A model generated the notes under the pieces. It saw only the letters and a list, made by a program, of their open reading frames with translations, did not search any database and had not been told where the DNA came from. Shown here in pieces: positions 25,250 to 34,029 of a stretch of DNA of 46,013 bases. The stretch is from an uncultured Lachnospiraceae bacterium (GTDB lineage Bacteria; Bacillota; Clostridia; Lachnospirales; Lachnospiraceae). Location: contig CANRMF010000011.1 of the NCBI GenBank assembly GCA_947631665.1, positions 1-46,013 of the forward strand, given 5' to 3'. Position numbers and translations under genes: made by a program. Numbering within the stretch: position 1 is the first letter of the stretch; each line of letters begins with the position of its first letter.

Positions 25250-26674
25250 TTAAATTTCAGTCTGAAGCCCTGTTTTTTCTATTCTATCAAATTTCCGAAA
25301 GACATAGCGCACCATAATCAGGGAAACGATTGCTGCGAGGGTGTCTGAAATCGGAGCGGTATACATAATTCCGTCAATTCCCTGTCTGCCAAAATGCGTA
25401 AAAATGACCGGCATCGCCAGAACCAGCGGAAGGAAAAAGATAATCTGTCTGGTCAGCGACAGAAACGCGCCTTTGTTCGGCTCGCTGACCGCAGTACAGA
25501 ACGTTGATGTAATCGGCTGAATTCCATTTAAGAAAGTCATAAATAAAAACGTGCGCAGGAATTTTTCACCGAAAATAAAATAATTTCCGTTTCCTTTTCC
25601 AAACAATCCGATAATATCTCCCGGAAACAGCTGGAAAATGCCAAATGCAATCAAAGAAACCACCGTCGTTGTCAACACAGCGATTTTATACGACTGCTTC
25701 ACCCGTTTAAATTTACCGGCGCCGCGATTAAACGACGCAATCGGCTGCATTCCCTGAGATGTACCGATACAGAATGAAAAATAAATCTGATTGACCTTCA
25801 TGACGATGCCTACGCATGCAAGCGGAATTTCCGCGCCATAAGAAGACAACGCTCCATAATAAGTCAGCGAACGGTTCATCACAATCTGGACAATCATAAT
25901 CGCAAGCTGATTCAGACATTGCGCCATGCCAAGATGAAGGGTGCGGAAAACAATTCTCCGGTACGGCGTCAAATGCCTGATTTCAAGTTTTGCCGCCTTA
26001 TAATGCTTCATATAATAAAATACAAGCCCAAAGGAGAAAATCTGTCCGATAACAGTAGCCGCTGCCGCTCCGGTCATGCCCCACCGCAGCACCATGACAA
26101 AAAGATAATCGAGCACTACATTGATCAGCGCGCCGCTCAAATTACAAATCATGGAAAAACGCGGGCTGCCGTCAGCGCGGACTAAATGCGCGCCGCCCGA
26201 AGACACAATAACAAACGGAAATCCGATGACAAGCACGCGGACATATTCCACAGCATAATTTAAGACGGAATCGGCCCCTCCGTCCGCCGGAGCGCCAAAG
26301 AAAATCAGCATCGGCTTTAAAAAGATAAAGGATATAAGGGCAATCACCAGACCAATGGAAAACATCATGGTCAGCGCATTGCCGACAAAGTACATTGCTT
26401 TGCGTTTGTTTCCGGCGCCCATGTTTAAATTAAACCCTGAAGCGCCACCGATACCGAATGCCAGAGAAGTGGCAATACACAGCGTCGTCATCGGGAACGC
26501 CACATTTGTCGCGGCATTTCCCACTGTTCCCACGACACGTCCGATAAAAAACTGGTCTACTATATTATAAAGAGAAATTACCAGCATGGAAATAATGCTG
26601 GGAACGGCAAATTTACGAAGCAGTCTTCCGACCGGTTCCGTCCCCAACGGATTATTTGCTGTATCCTGTTTCAT
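25250..26674 (-). CDS. MATE family multidrug efflux transporter
   Basis: A 474-residue integral membrane protein with about twelve hydrophobic segments arranged as two similar halves. The opening LLRKFAVPSIISMLVISLYNIVDQFFIG is the MATE signature. Members export drugs or metabolites by Na+ or H+ antiport; the substrate here is not predictable. ATG 26674 has GGAGG at proper spacing, so I rejected upstream starts. It is divergent from the hydrogenase gene. An extended -10 (TGC-TATGAT, 26719-26724) lies 45 nt upstream. No clear terminator follows it. Confidence 0.92.
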   Translation of the reverse strand: MKQDTANNPLGTEPVGRLLRKFAVPSIISMLVISLYNIVDQFFIGRVVGTVGNAATNVAFPMTTLCIATSLAFGIGGASGFNLNMGAGNKRKAMYFVGNALTMMFSIGLVIALISFIFLKPMLIFFGAPADGGADSVLNYAVEYVRVLVIGFPFVIVSSGGAHLVRADGSPRFSMICNLSGALINVVLDYLFVMVLRWGMTGAAAATVIGQIFSFGLVFYYMKHYKAAKLEIRHLTPYRRIVFRTLHLGMAQCLNQLAIMIVQIVMNRSLTYYGALSSYGAEIPLACVGIVMKVNQIYFSFCIGTSQGMQPIASFNRGAGKFKRVKQSYKIAVLTTTVVSLIAFGIFQLFPGDIIGLFGKGNGNYFIFGEKFLRTFLFMTFLNGIQPITSTFCTAVSEPNKGAFLSLTRQIIFFLPLVLAMPVIFTHFGRQGIDGIMYTAPISDTLAAIVSLIMVRYVFRKFDRIEKTGLQTEI

Positions 26675-26812
26675 AAGATTTTCCTCCATTCCTGTCGAAT
26701 TTTCGCATAGCAATATTTATCATAGCACTTTTTTACAATCATTGGCTAGTCCCTTTTTCAGATTCTCCAAACTTTTTAAATCCCCGTCTTGTATATCGTT
26801 CCCCTGCTATGT

Positions 26813-26818
26813 TATAAT
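26813..26818 (+). promoter_or_regulatory. -10 element of the hydrogenase gene
   Basis: A perfect TATAAT lies 46 nt before the ATG at 26864. A weak TTGTAT at 26789-26794 could be the -35 with an 18-nt spacer. Confidence 0.45.
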
Positions 26819-26863
26819 TTATTCCGAAAAAATGATTACAAATGGATAATTAAGGAGTTTACG

Positions 26864-28378
26864 ATGAGAGGACTTTACTCCAGTAAAACGGAAATACGCC
26901 TGAAAGTGTTCACCGAAATTGCAAAAATGGCTTTTGAGAGCGCTCCGCTTTCTAAAATAGAAGATTTGCCCTACGAAATTGTTCCGGGAGAAATCGGAAA
27001 GTACTACGATAATATCTTCCTGGAGCGGGCGATTGTCGGAGAACGTCTCCGCGCGGCTATGGGACTGCCGATTCGCAAGATGTCCGAACATGCGCCGCTT
27101 TCCGAAGGCATTGACGCGAGCGCGATTGATGAAAAATACTATGATCCCCCGTTGATTAACATTATCAAATTTGCCTGTCACGCATGTCCGCACAACCGCA
27201 TCTTTATTACGGACGCCTGTCAGGGCTGTCTGGAGCACCCCTGCATTGAGGTCTGTCCGAAAGGTGCGATTCACATGGAACAGGGACGTTCAATCATTGA
27301 CGAAGAAAAATGTATCAAATGCGGGAAGTGTCTTTCTGCCTGCCCTTACAATGCGATTGTAAAACAGGAACGCCCCTGCGCTAAAGCGTGCGGTATGCAC
27401 GCGATTGGCAATGACGCGTATGGCAGGGCTGAGATTGACTATGATAAATGCGTTTCCTGCGGTATGTGCCTTGTCAGTTGTCCTTTCAGCGCAATCGTGG
27501 ACAAGAGCCAGATTTATCAGACCGTACTCGCCTTAAAGAGCAGCACTCCTGTTTATGCGGCGATTGCGCCGTCGTTTATTCATCAGTTCGGCAGCCATGC
27601 GACGCCTGAGCTAGTCCGCGCGGCGCTCAAAAAAATCGGATTTGAGGATATGGTCGAGGTCGCTGTCGGTGCTGACCTGTGCGCAATTCAGGAAGCCATC
27701 GACTTTATTAAAAATGTACCGGAAAATCAAAAATGGCTGGGTACGTCCTGCTGTCCAGCATGGTCTGTCATGGCAAAGAAAACACTGCCGGAATATGCGG
27801 ACTACATTTCCATGTCGCTGACACCAATGGTACTGACTGCGCGAATGATTAAAAAAGAACACCCGGACTGTAAGGTTGTCTTTATCGGCCCCTGCGCCGC
27901 AAAAAAACTTGAGGCAAGCCGCCGTTCTGTGCGGAGTGAAGTGGAATTTGTCCTGACATTCGAGGAAACGATGGGATTATTTAAGGCGAAGAACATTGAT
28001 GTGGAATCCTTAGAACCCGACGCGCCGGTGCAGGATTCCAGTTCTCTGGGAAAAGGCTTTGCCAAAAGCGGCGGCGTTGCGCAGGCAGTGGTAAAAGTCA
28101 TCAATAAAATCAAACCGGAGCTTGAAGTCAACACCGTAAACGCCGAAGGACTCGACGAATGTCGGAAGATGCTTATGATGGCAAAAGCCGGAAAATACGA
28201 CGGTTATCTGTTGGAGGGAATGGCGTGTCCGGGCGGCTGTATCGGCGGCGCCGGCGTACTGAAAGATATCCGGAAGGCAAAAGTACATTTAGAGCATGAT
28301 ATGCAGCGTTCTGAATTGAAATCTCCTACGGAGACTGAATATTTCAGATATCTGCACCTGATTACTTCAGAGGAATAA
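26864..28378 (+). CDS. Monomeric [FeFe]-hydrogenase, group B type
   Basis: A 504-residue iron-only hydrogenase that reduces protons or oxidises H2. The H-cluster motifs are L1 TSCCPAW (294-300), L2 GPCAAKK (342-348) and L3 EGMACPGGCIGGAG (451-464). Ala in L1 and GPC in L2, rather than PGW and MPC, indicate group B. Before them lie two ferredoxin-type 4Fe-4S motifs (CIKCGKCLSACP at 150-161, CVSCGMCLVSCP at 196-207) and additional cysteines (105, 108, 119, 122, 127, 131, 172, 176). AAGGAG precedes the ATG. It probably shares a transcript with the next gene. Confidence 0.93.
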   Translation: MRGLYSSKTEIRLKVFTEIAKMAFESAPLSKIEDLPYEIVPGEIGKYYDNIFLERAIVGERLRAAMGLPIRKMSEHAPLSEGIDASAIDEKYYDPPLINIIKFACHACPHNRIFITDACQGCLEHPCIEVCPKGAIHMEQGRSIIDEEKCIKCGKCLSACPYNAIVKQERPCAKACGMHAIGNDAYGRAEIDYDKCVSCGMCLVSCPFSAIVDKSQIYQTVLALKSSTPVYAAIAPSFIHQFGSHATPELVRAALKKIGFEDMVEVAVGADLCAIQEAIDFIKNVPENQKWLGTSCCPAWSVMAKKTLPEYADYISMSLTPMVLTARMIKKEHPDCKVVFIGPCAAKKLEASRRSVRSEVEFVLTFEETMGLFKAKNIDVESLEPDAPVQDSSSLGKGFAKSGGVAQAVVKVINKIKPELEVNTVNAEGLDECRKMLMMAKAGKYDGYLLEGMACPGGCIGGAGVLKDIRKAKVHLEHDMQRSELKSPTETEYFRYLHLITSEE

Positions 28379-28452
28379 AAACGACGATATCATCTTAGTT
28401 CTATGCGGACTGTGATTTACAATGAATATGACATTTTTTATGGGAGGAATTC

Positions 28453-29016
28453 ATGAAACTCAATACAAAACAAATTATTGTAACTGTTTTACTAATTCTA
28501 TTAAGTTTTCTGATTATCAGATTTTTAAATGTTCCAAATCTTCGGGTAATTGATTACGGTATTTCCGTTACTGACATTTTAATCAATTTAATTCTTATTA
28601 TCGGAACGCTCTACTGTGGGATTTTGAGCGGGATTATTCTATCCGTCATCGCACCGATTATTTCTTTTGTCGTTTCCGGCGGCGGATTTATCGCTTCCGT
28701 TCCGGCAATTCTTCCATGTATTATGCTCGGAAACGTAATTCTCATTCTTTCCGCATGGTTTATCTCCGGAAAGAAAAACGAACTGAATTTGTTCCCGCTT
28801 GTTTTGGTCGGCGGAGCAGTCCTGAAATATCTGGTGATGCGGCTTCTCGTTTTCAGTTGGGTAATTCCGACATGGAAAAGTTCGCTCAGCGCCATACAAC
28901 TCAATAGCGTGCGCAATATGTTTTATATCGCCCCGCTCTTTACCACGTTGTTCGGCGTATTTCTCGCCTGCGTAATCTGGCCTCCGCTGAAACTTTTATT
29001 GAAAAAATACAGATAA
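28453..29016 (+). CDS. ECF transporter S component-like membrane protein
   Basis: A 187-residue hydrophobic protein with five to six predicted helices and the small-residue-rich, glycine-containing pattern of ECF substrate-binding subunits (for example IGTLYCGILSGIILSVIAPIISF). GGGAGG precedes the ATG. It sits 74 nt after the hydrogenase gene and is followed by a terminator. No riboswitch was seen in front, so the ligand is unknown. A vitamin or cofactor is the family default. Confidence 0.7.
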   Translation: MKLNTKQIIVTVLLILLSFLIIRFLNVPNLRVIDYGISVTDILINLILIIGTLYCGILSGIILSVIAPIISFVVSGGGFIASVPAILPCIMLGNVILILSAWFISGKKNELNLFPLVLVGGAVLKYLVMRLLVFSWVIPTWKSSLSAIQLNSVRNMFYIAPLFTTLFGVFLACVIWPPLKLLLKKYR

Positions 29017-29045
29017 GGAAACCCGTTGCAGTTTCCTTTTTTAAT
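29015..29045 (+). terminator. Terminator of the hydrogenase/ECF S unit
   Basis: GGAAAC and GTTTCC form a 6-bp stem, extended by AA/TT, around an 8-nt loop, followed by six T. It starts at the stop codon of the S component gene. Confidence 0.8.
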
Positions 29046-29047
29046 TT

Positions 29048-29084
29048 TTCGGCTAATTTAATATTGAATATTAAATTAGCCGAA
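29048..29084. repeat. 18-bp perfect palindrome
   Basis: TTCGGCTAATTTAATATT (29048-29065), one G, then its exact reverse complement (29067-29084). There is almost no loop, so it is better read as a dimer-binding site or cruciform than a terminator. It directly follows the terminator and precedes a small ORF. Confidence 0.85.
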
Positions 29085-29098
29085 CGGAGTGTGTGACG

Positions 29099-29266
29099 TT
29101 GTATATCAAGAAACATACAGATCCGCAAAAGCGAGATATCCGCGCTTTTTCCCTTCTTGATAGAATACCGGAAGTCCAGCGCGGTTCGGGTGGCGTAGTC
29201 TGCCTGTACGATAAACTCGTGACACTTTGTGGAAATGATAAAGTAATTCCTATTCGTTACCTTTAG
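29099..29266 (+). CDS. Possible 55-residue small protein, unknown
   Basis: A TTG-initiated frame with CGGAG nine bases upstream. It encodes a charged, soluble protein starting MYIKKHTDPQKRDIR and ending NDKVIPIRYL. I recognise no family. The local base composition is markedly richer in GC than the flanks, which supports coding. It could equally be the remnant 3' end of a larger gene. The 18-bp palindrome lies 14 nt upstream of the start. Confidence 0.35.
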   Translation: MYIKKHTDPQKRDIRAFSLLDRIPEVQRGSGGVVCLYDKLVTLCGNDKVIPIRYL

Positions 29267-29590
29267 CAAAATCTACCCTGACTGCGTGATTTGGAATTTT
29301 TTCTTATTTATTTTAATTTTGTCACATTTTTACTGGATTTTAATTTTAATTGTTTTACCATTATTTAAAATTGTTTTTCACTTTTTTATACAGATTCTTT
29401 AACTGTTTGGAATTCTGTCCTTATTGATTGCTCTACTAAACTTATATCGTTTTCAACAAATGAAGATTCCAAGATTTCTATTTTTTTCTATACATCACCT
29501 CATTTTTTCCACTTTCATATGTTATTGTTAATATACCATTAATGCATACTCAATGAACTTCTTTTTTATAACATTGATTTCCCTCAATTT
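29267..29590. other. AT-rich intergenic region, no gene seen
   Basis: This 324-nt stretch has long T- and A-runs and no ORF with credible signals. On the minus strand a 27-residue frame ends at 29386 and would extend to an ATG at 29495 if one A were added to a run of seven, a possible remnant. No terminator hairpin for the gene ending at 29591 is obvious. Confidence 0.6.
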
Positions 29591-31105
29591 TTACCTCGGC
29601 TTTACTTTCTTTACATCGCTCCATGAAGAATATACCTTTGTACGCACACCGTTTATATTGTATATCTTATATGTCCTGATTCGCACAAAATATATGTTTC
29701 CTTTTTTTAATTTAGTAATGTTTACTCGAGTCTTTGTTTTGGAAATGCTCTTTTTTTTGCCTCTTTTAAAATCAGATCTTAATGAATATTGAACTTGATA
29801 CCCGCTGACTTTATTTTTTAATTTTTTCCACCTGATAGTAAATCCTTTTCTGTTTGCCCGAACTTTTCCTTTGATTTTTGTAGCACTCGGGCGAATTGCA
29901 CCATATCGATAAACGCGGATTGCATATTTTGCTATTGATGAAGCCTCACTCCAGCCTGCACTGGTAATTTTTATATAATAAGTTCCTTTTTTCAATTTCC
30001 CTTTTAGGAAATGATATCTCAAATTTCCACTGATATCTGCTTTTGCAATTTCATTGTATGCCGCATCATATAGATATGCCGTCCAGTAAATTTCGCTGTT
30101 TTTTAAGTTTGGCGTTGTGACGGCCGCCACCCAGTTTCCTCTCGCATTTGTATTGAACCGAAAGAAATCTGATTCATATTCGTACCCCGTTCTTGCCGTT
30201 CCATAATAAGTCGTATTTAAATTAATTTTTGTAGCCGAAACAAAATCGTCATTAAATTCTTTCTCCCAATATTTTGACTGGGAATATTTTGCTTTGACTG
30301 TGTATTGATCCAAAGATGCCGGCTCATTCCAACCTGTGCTTTCGACTTTAATATAATATTTCCCCTTCGTTACTCCTATCTGTGGCAAATCCGTCCTTTT
30401 GATATTTCCATGGATTTCTGCACTCGCCAATTCCTTGTATTCTTTATCGTACAAAAATACATTCCAATATCCCTCACTATTTTTTTGAGATGGATTTGCA
30501 AAATTCACTGTCAATACACCGTCAGAAGGGATATTGACCACGTAATAATCTCTTTCATATTCGTACCCTTTTCTGGTTGTTCCGTAATAGGATTGATTTG
30601 CAACGACAGGCGTAGCTGAAACAAATTCCTCATTAAATTCTTTTTCCCAATACTCAGAAGCTGTGTAATTTACCGTTAAGGTGTAAGTATCTCTTGACGA
30701 TGCTTCATTCCAGCCCGTACTTGCTATTTTTACATAATAAACGCCTGCCGGAACTCCTGTCGTAACCATATTTGTACTTGTCCTGCTTCCCTGTATTTGC
30801 ATATAAGCAATTTCTTCATAATTTGAATTGTATAACCACACATCCCAATATCCTTCGCTATCTTTCTGAAGTGGATTTTTGAAATTCACTGTCACATATC
30901 CGTTTCCCGCAACAAGAAACCTATAATAATCTGTTTCATACTCATATCCTAACGCTGTGTTTCCCATAGTTCTCTGATTGACTCCAATTGTTTTAGCGCT
31001 GGAAAAATTATCCTCTGCATATACTGCTTCCCTTTGAAAAAGCAGCAAAGAAATTGCCACTGTGACTACTGTTAACCATAAACCTGTTAATAATTTTTTT
31101 GTCAT
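29591..31105 (-). CDS. Secreted triple PPC-like repeat protein with Fn3 tail
   Basis: A 504-residue exported protein with signal peptide ending near AVYAED. Three repeats of about 125 residues follow, each with a G-YEYE-DYYRF-like strand, a YW-V-LY block and GTYYIKI/YYVKI followed by STGWNEASS. This is the pattern of bacterial pre-peptidase C-terminal (PPC) jelly-roll domains. The last 90 residues are a Lys/Arg-rich fibronectin III domain similar to that of the preceding gene. No enzyme domain is present. GGAGG lies upstream of ATG 31105. It ends the cohesin/dockerin operon, with 55 nt separating it from the upstream stop. Confidence 0.8.
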   Translation of the reverse strand: MTKKLLTGLWLTVVTVAISLLLFQREAVYAEDNFSSAKTIGVNQRTMGNTALGYEYETDYYRFLVAGNGYVTVNFKNPLQKDSEGYWDVWLYNSNYEEIAYMQIQGSRTSTNMVTTGVPAGVYYVKIASTGWNEASSRDTYTLTVNYTASEYWEKEFNEEFVSATPVVANQSYYGTTRKGYEYERDYYVVNIPSDGVLTVNFANPSQKNSEGYWNVFLYDKEYKELASAEIHGNIKRTDLPQIGVTKGKYYIKVESTGWNEPASLDQYTVKAKYSQSKYWEKEFNDDFVSATKINLNTTYYGTARTGYEYESDFFRFNTNARGNWVAAVTTPNLKNSEIYWTAYLYDAAYNEIAKADISGNLRYHFLKGKLKKGTYYIKITSAGWSEASSIAKYAIRVYRYGAIRPSATKIKGKVRANRKGFTIRWKKLKNKVSGYQVQYSLRSDFKRGKKKSISKTKTRVNITKLKKGNIYFVRIRTYKIYNINGVRTKVYSSWSDVKKVKPR

Positions 31106-31160
31106 GAACTCTGCCTCCATTATATAAATCCGTTTTATCAGAATTAATTCTATCTGTAAT

Positions 31161-33086
31161 CTATCTAACTTTCGCACTCTTTGCTTTTGACCAGTCCGAA
31201 TATTTTTTCTCTCCATTAATCAAAACATAAGTCCGAATACGTACATAGTATTTCTTTTTTGATTTCAGTCTTTTAATGGTTTTTGATGTTGTTTTTACCT
31301 TTTTTACGGTTATCTTCTTTGCCTTCTTAAATTTTTTGGAAGTAGAATACTGAATTTGGTAACCAGTGATTTCGTTTACTTTTTTCCAAGTAATCTTTAA
31401 TGACCTTTTATTTTTTTTAATTTTTTTGATTTTAGAGGTCTTTATAGTGCCAGATATAGTACTTGATTCCTGATTAGATGGATTTACAAATCTATCTGTT
31501 GTAGGTCTTTCTTTTGTAACATTTACAGTGCTGTCCATTGTCAAGTTGTCCTTTGACTTATCCCCTGTTGAAGAAGTAATTAACGGAATTTCTGTTGTAT
31601 ACGTATCTCCACAATTTCTACACTGATGAGTTTCAACTCCCGGCTCCTTATCTGTTGCAGGCTTTGTAACAAAGGAAATGTAATCATGTCCCAAAGCCTC
31701 TACAATATCCTCTTTATATGTATCCTGACAATATTTACAGGTATATTCTGTATAACCATCTTCAGTACATGATGCTTTCACTATTTCTTTCTCATATACA
31801 TGATGTAACATTGGGATTTCCTGCTGCTTTGCTATAACCGTTTCGCACACAGAACAATGACTTCCTTGTGTCAATCCGGCTTGCGTACAAGTAGGGCTCT
31901 TGTACTCATCTATTACAATTTGGTGACCTAATGCCTCGGTATAATTGTCTGTATAAGTATTTGCACATTTTGAACATCTATATGTCGTATATCCCTGTGC
32001 AGTACAGGTTGGTTTCGTAATAGTCTGCTCATATGTATGTCCTGATGCAGCAACGATTTCCGTATAACTATAATTGCAGTCTTTGCATGTGTACACTTTT
32101 TCTCCGTCTTTTGTACAGGTTACTTCTGTAGTTTCTACTTTGTAATCATGTTCTTTTTTATCAATCTTTTCTTCATAACTTCTTCCACACTCTATGCAGG
32201 TATAAGTTTCAATTCCTTCAGCAGTACAAGTGGCAGGCTTCGTTATCTGAGATGTATATTGATGTGCAATCATATCTTGATAGTCAGATACATAACTATG
32301 CTGACAAACCCTGCATGTATATGTCGTATATCCCTTTGATGTGCAAGTTGGCTCCGTCACTACATTTTCATAACTATGACCTTTTGCCTCTAAAATTTCA
32401 GAATAATGATAACTGCAATCATTACATTGATATTCCTTTACTCCACTTTTTGTACAGGTCGCTTCTGTAGTTGTAATGTTATAATTATGCTCCGTCCGTT
32501 CCATGTATTCTTCGTAAGTATCCCCACAAATGGAGCAGGTGTATTTTTTCATGCCTTCTTTTGTACATGTTGGCATTTTTTCAATCTGCTCTTGGTATTG
32601 ATGCGAACAGACAATATTAATCTTTATATTTAGGCTATCTATAGCTATTTTGTTATATTGCCCATCATAAGTATCATTTTTCATTGCATTAATTTGTATT
32701 TCGGTCATACCACTTTTCTTTGAGGTGAATTTTAGAGTGAACAGTTTTCCAGTTGAGTATATCTCATTTGTCCCAGCCCATACGACCCTAAATGGATTTG
32801 TATATTTTGTTCCAATACTATCATCAAATGTTCCTTCATTGATTATATTTTCATTTTCAACACTTAACGGTTCCAGATATTCACTATCATATGATATCTC
32901 AAATCCAAATCCCATCATCCCTGTATTATTTTGAATACTAATCGGGACTTCAACAGTGGAAAGATACTGTGCCTCTATATTGTCAGAGTAAATAGTTACA
33001 TTTGTCGCTGCATTAAGTCTGATAATCATTCCTGTCAAACAACAAATTATTAAAATAGGTAAAATCCAAATTCTACTTTTTTTCAT
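31161..33086 (-). CDS. Secreted cohesin protein with zinc-ribbon-like repeats and Fn3
   Basis: A 641-residue exported protein. After a signal peptide (about 1-27) comes a cohesin-type domain (about 28-160; VEVPISIQNNTGMMGFGFEISYD and GKLFTLKFTS). Nine repeats of about 37 residues follow, pattern C-T-x2-G-x3-Y-x-C-x2-C-x(about 15)-H. The ninth lacks the first Cys. A Lys-rich Fn3 domain ends the protein. Cohesins bind dockerins, and two dockerin proteins are encoded just upstream. There is no membrane anchor. The ATG overlaps the previous gene by 14 nt with AGAGGT upstream. Confidence 0.82.
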   Translation of the reverse strand: MKKSRIWILPILIICCLTGMIIRLNAATNVTIYSDNIEAQYLSTVEVPISIQNNTGMMGFGFEISYDSEYLEPLSVENENIINEGTFDDSIGTKYTNPFRVVWAGTNEIYSTGKLFTLKFTSKKSGMTEIQINAMKNDTYDGQYNKIAIDSLNIKINIVCSHQYQEQIEKMPTCTKEGMKKYTCSICGDTYEEYMERTEHNYNITTTEATCTKSGVKEYQCNDCSYHYSEILEAKGHSYENVVTEPTCTSKGYTTYTCRVCQHSYVSDYQDMIAHQYTSQITKPATCTAEGIETYTCIECGRSYEEKIDKKEHDYKVETTEVTCTKDGEKVYTCKDCNYSYTEIVAASGHTYEQTITKPTCTAQGYTTYRCSKCANTYTDNYTEALGHQIVIDEYKSPTCTQAGLTQGSHCSVCETVIAKQQEIPMLHHVYEKEIVKASCTEDGYTEYTCKYCQDTYKEDIVEALGHDYISFVTKPATDKEPGVETHQCRNCGDTYTTEIPLITSSTGDKSKDNLTMDSTVNVTKERPTTDRFVNPSNQESSTISGTIKTSKIKKIKKNKRSLKITWKKVNEITGYQIQYSTSKKFKKAKKITVKKVKTTSKTIKRLKSKKKYYVRIRTYVLINGEKKYSDWSKAKSAKVR

Positions 33087-34029
33087 AATGTTTGTACCTC
33101 TCTCTCTTTACTATGAAAATTATAATGACAATAATAAATCCAACCAGTATCATCATTACTATTTCTTTTAGTTTTAACCCTGTAAAAAAATTATTATTCT
33201 TGCTTTGACCAACAATATCATTTTTGTCTTCTTCCGCATCTGTCTCTTTTACGGTTTCAATTTGAACTTTATAAGCCTGCTTAATTATTTGAAAAACTTT
33301 ATCTGTTCCTAAATCATTTAATATATTTATATCCCTATTCTGCTTTTCTTTATTGTTAAAAAATTTTTTAATAATTTTTTCCTTATCAGATTCTGATATT
33401 CTCTCTATATTCTTATCTTTTATAAAGTCATTTACAATTGAAACAACATTTTTCTTTTCAATCTCATTTTTTATAATCCCTATGTCATTTTCCCTTTTTG
33501 CAGTTTTAAAATATACATCCTCTTTTTTCGGAACAATATTTGTTGGTTGTTTTTCATTGATAACAAAATCTTCGCATTCTAAAATAACCTCTTCATAATT
33601 TTCATTAAATGTATCTGGTCTGCTATAAGAAATATCAAGCTTTATTTCCTGTTCTTTTTTTTCATTTATTGAAATCCCAATAATGAAAATTTTTCCATCA
33701 TCTTTTATTTCTTTAGAATAATTCCAGAGAACATCAAAAAAATTATCCTTACGATGAATTTCATGATTATCTGAAAAAGTACCTTTTCCAGTGATTTCTC
33801 CTCGGGAGATGGAGTTTATTTCTACTCCATCTCCATAAGAAATACTCATTTTGAATCCCATTAATCCGGGATTATTTTTTATATCGACAACCATCAAATA
33901 AGAATCTGTATCTGTTTTTATAAACTCAGAAATTTCTACCTTAGGCATCTCAGATGCTCTTGTTATTACGACACTGCAATGGGTTATCAATAATACTGCT
34001 GTTATAAAAGATATTAATTTTTTCATCAT
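33073..34029 (-). CDS. Membrane-anchored cohesin protein
   Basis: A 318-residue protein with signal peptide (about 1-25). Its cohesin-type domain (about 28-160; MVVDIKNNPGLMGFKMSISYG, GTFSD, GKIFIIGIS) parallels that of the next gene. A Lys/Glu/Asn-rich linker (about 165-280) leads to a single transmembrane helix (about 285-307) and a basic tail (KRERYKHYEKK). It would hold a dockerin partner at the outer face of the membrane. The start overlaps the upstream dockerin gene by 4 nt. An ATG three bases later is equally possible. Confidence 0.82.
   Translation of the reverse strand: MMKKLISFITAVLLITHCSVVITRASEMPKVEISEFIKTDTDSYLMVVDIKNNPGLMGFKMSISYGDGVEINSISRGEITGKGTFSDNHEIHRKDNFFDVLWNYSKEIKDDGKIFIIGISINEKKEQEIKLDISYSRPDTFNENYEEVILECEDFVINEKQPTNIVPKKEDVYFKTAKRENDIGIIKNEIEKKNVVSIVNDFIKDKNIERISESDKEKIIKKFFNNKEKQNRDINILNDLGTDKVFQIIKQAYKVQIETVKETDAEEDKNDIVGQSKNNNFFTGLKLKEIVMMILVGFIIVIIIFIVKRERYKHYEKK

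Noticed and set aside
29386-29495. Short minus-strand peptide ending TVKESV
   Set aside because: It needs one extra A in a run of seven to gain an ATG, and the GAGGTG abuts that ATG with no spacing. At most a gene remnant.
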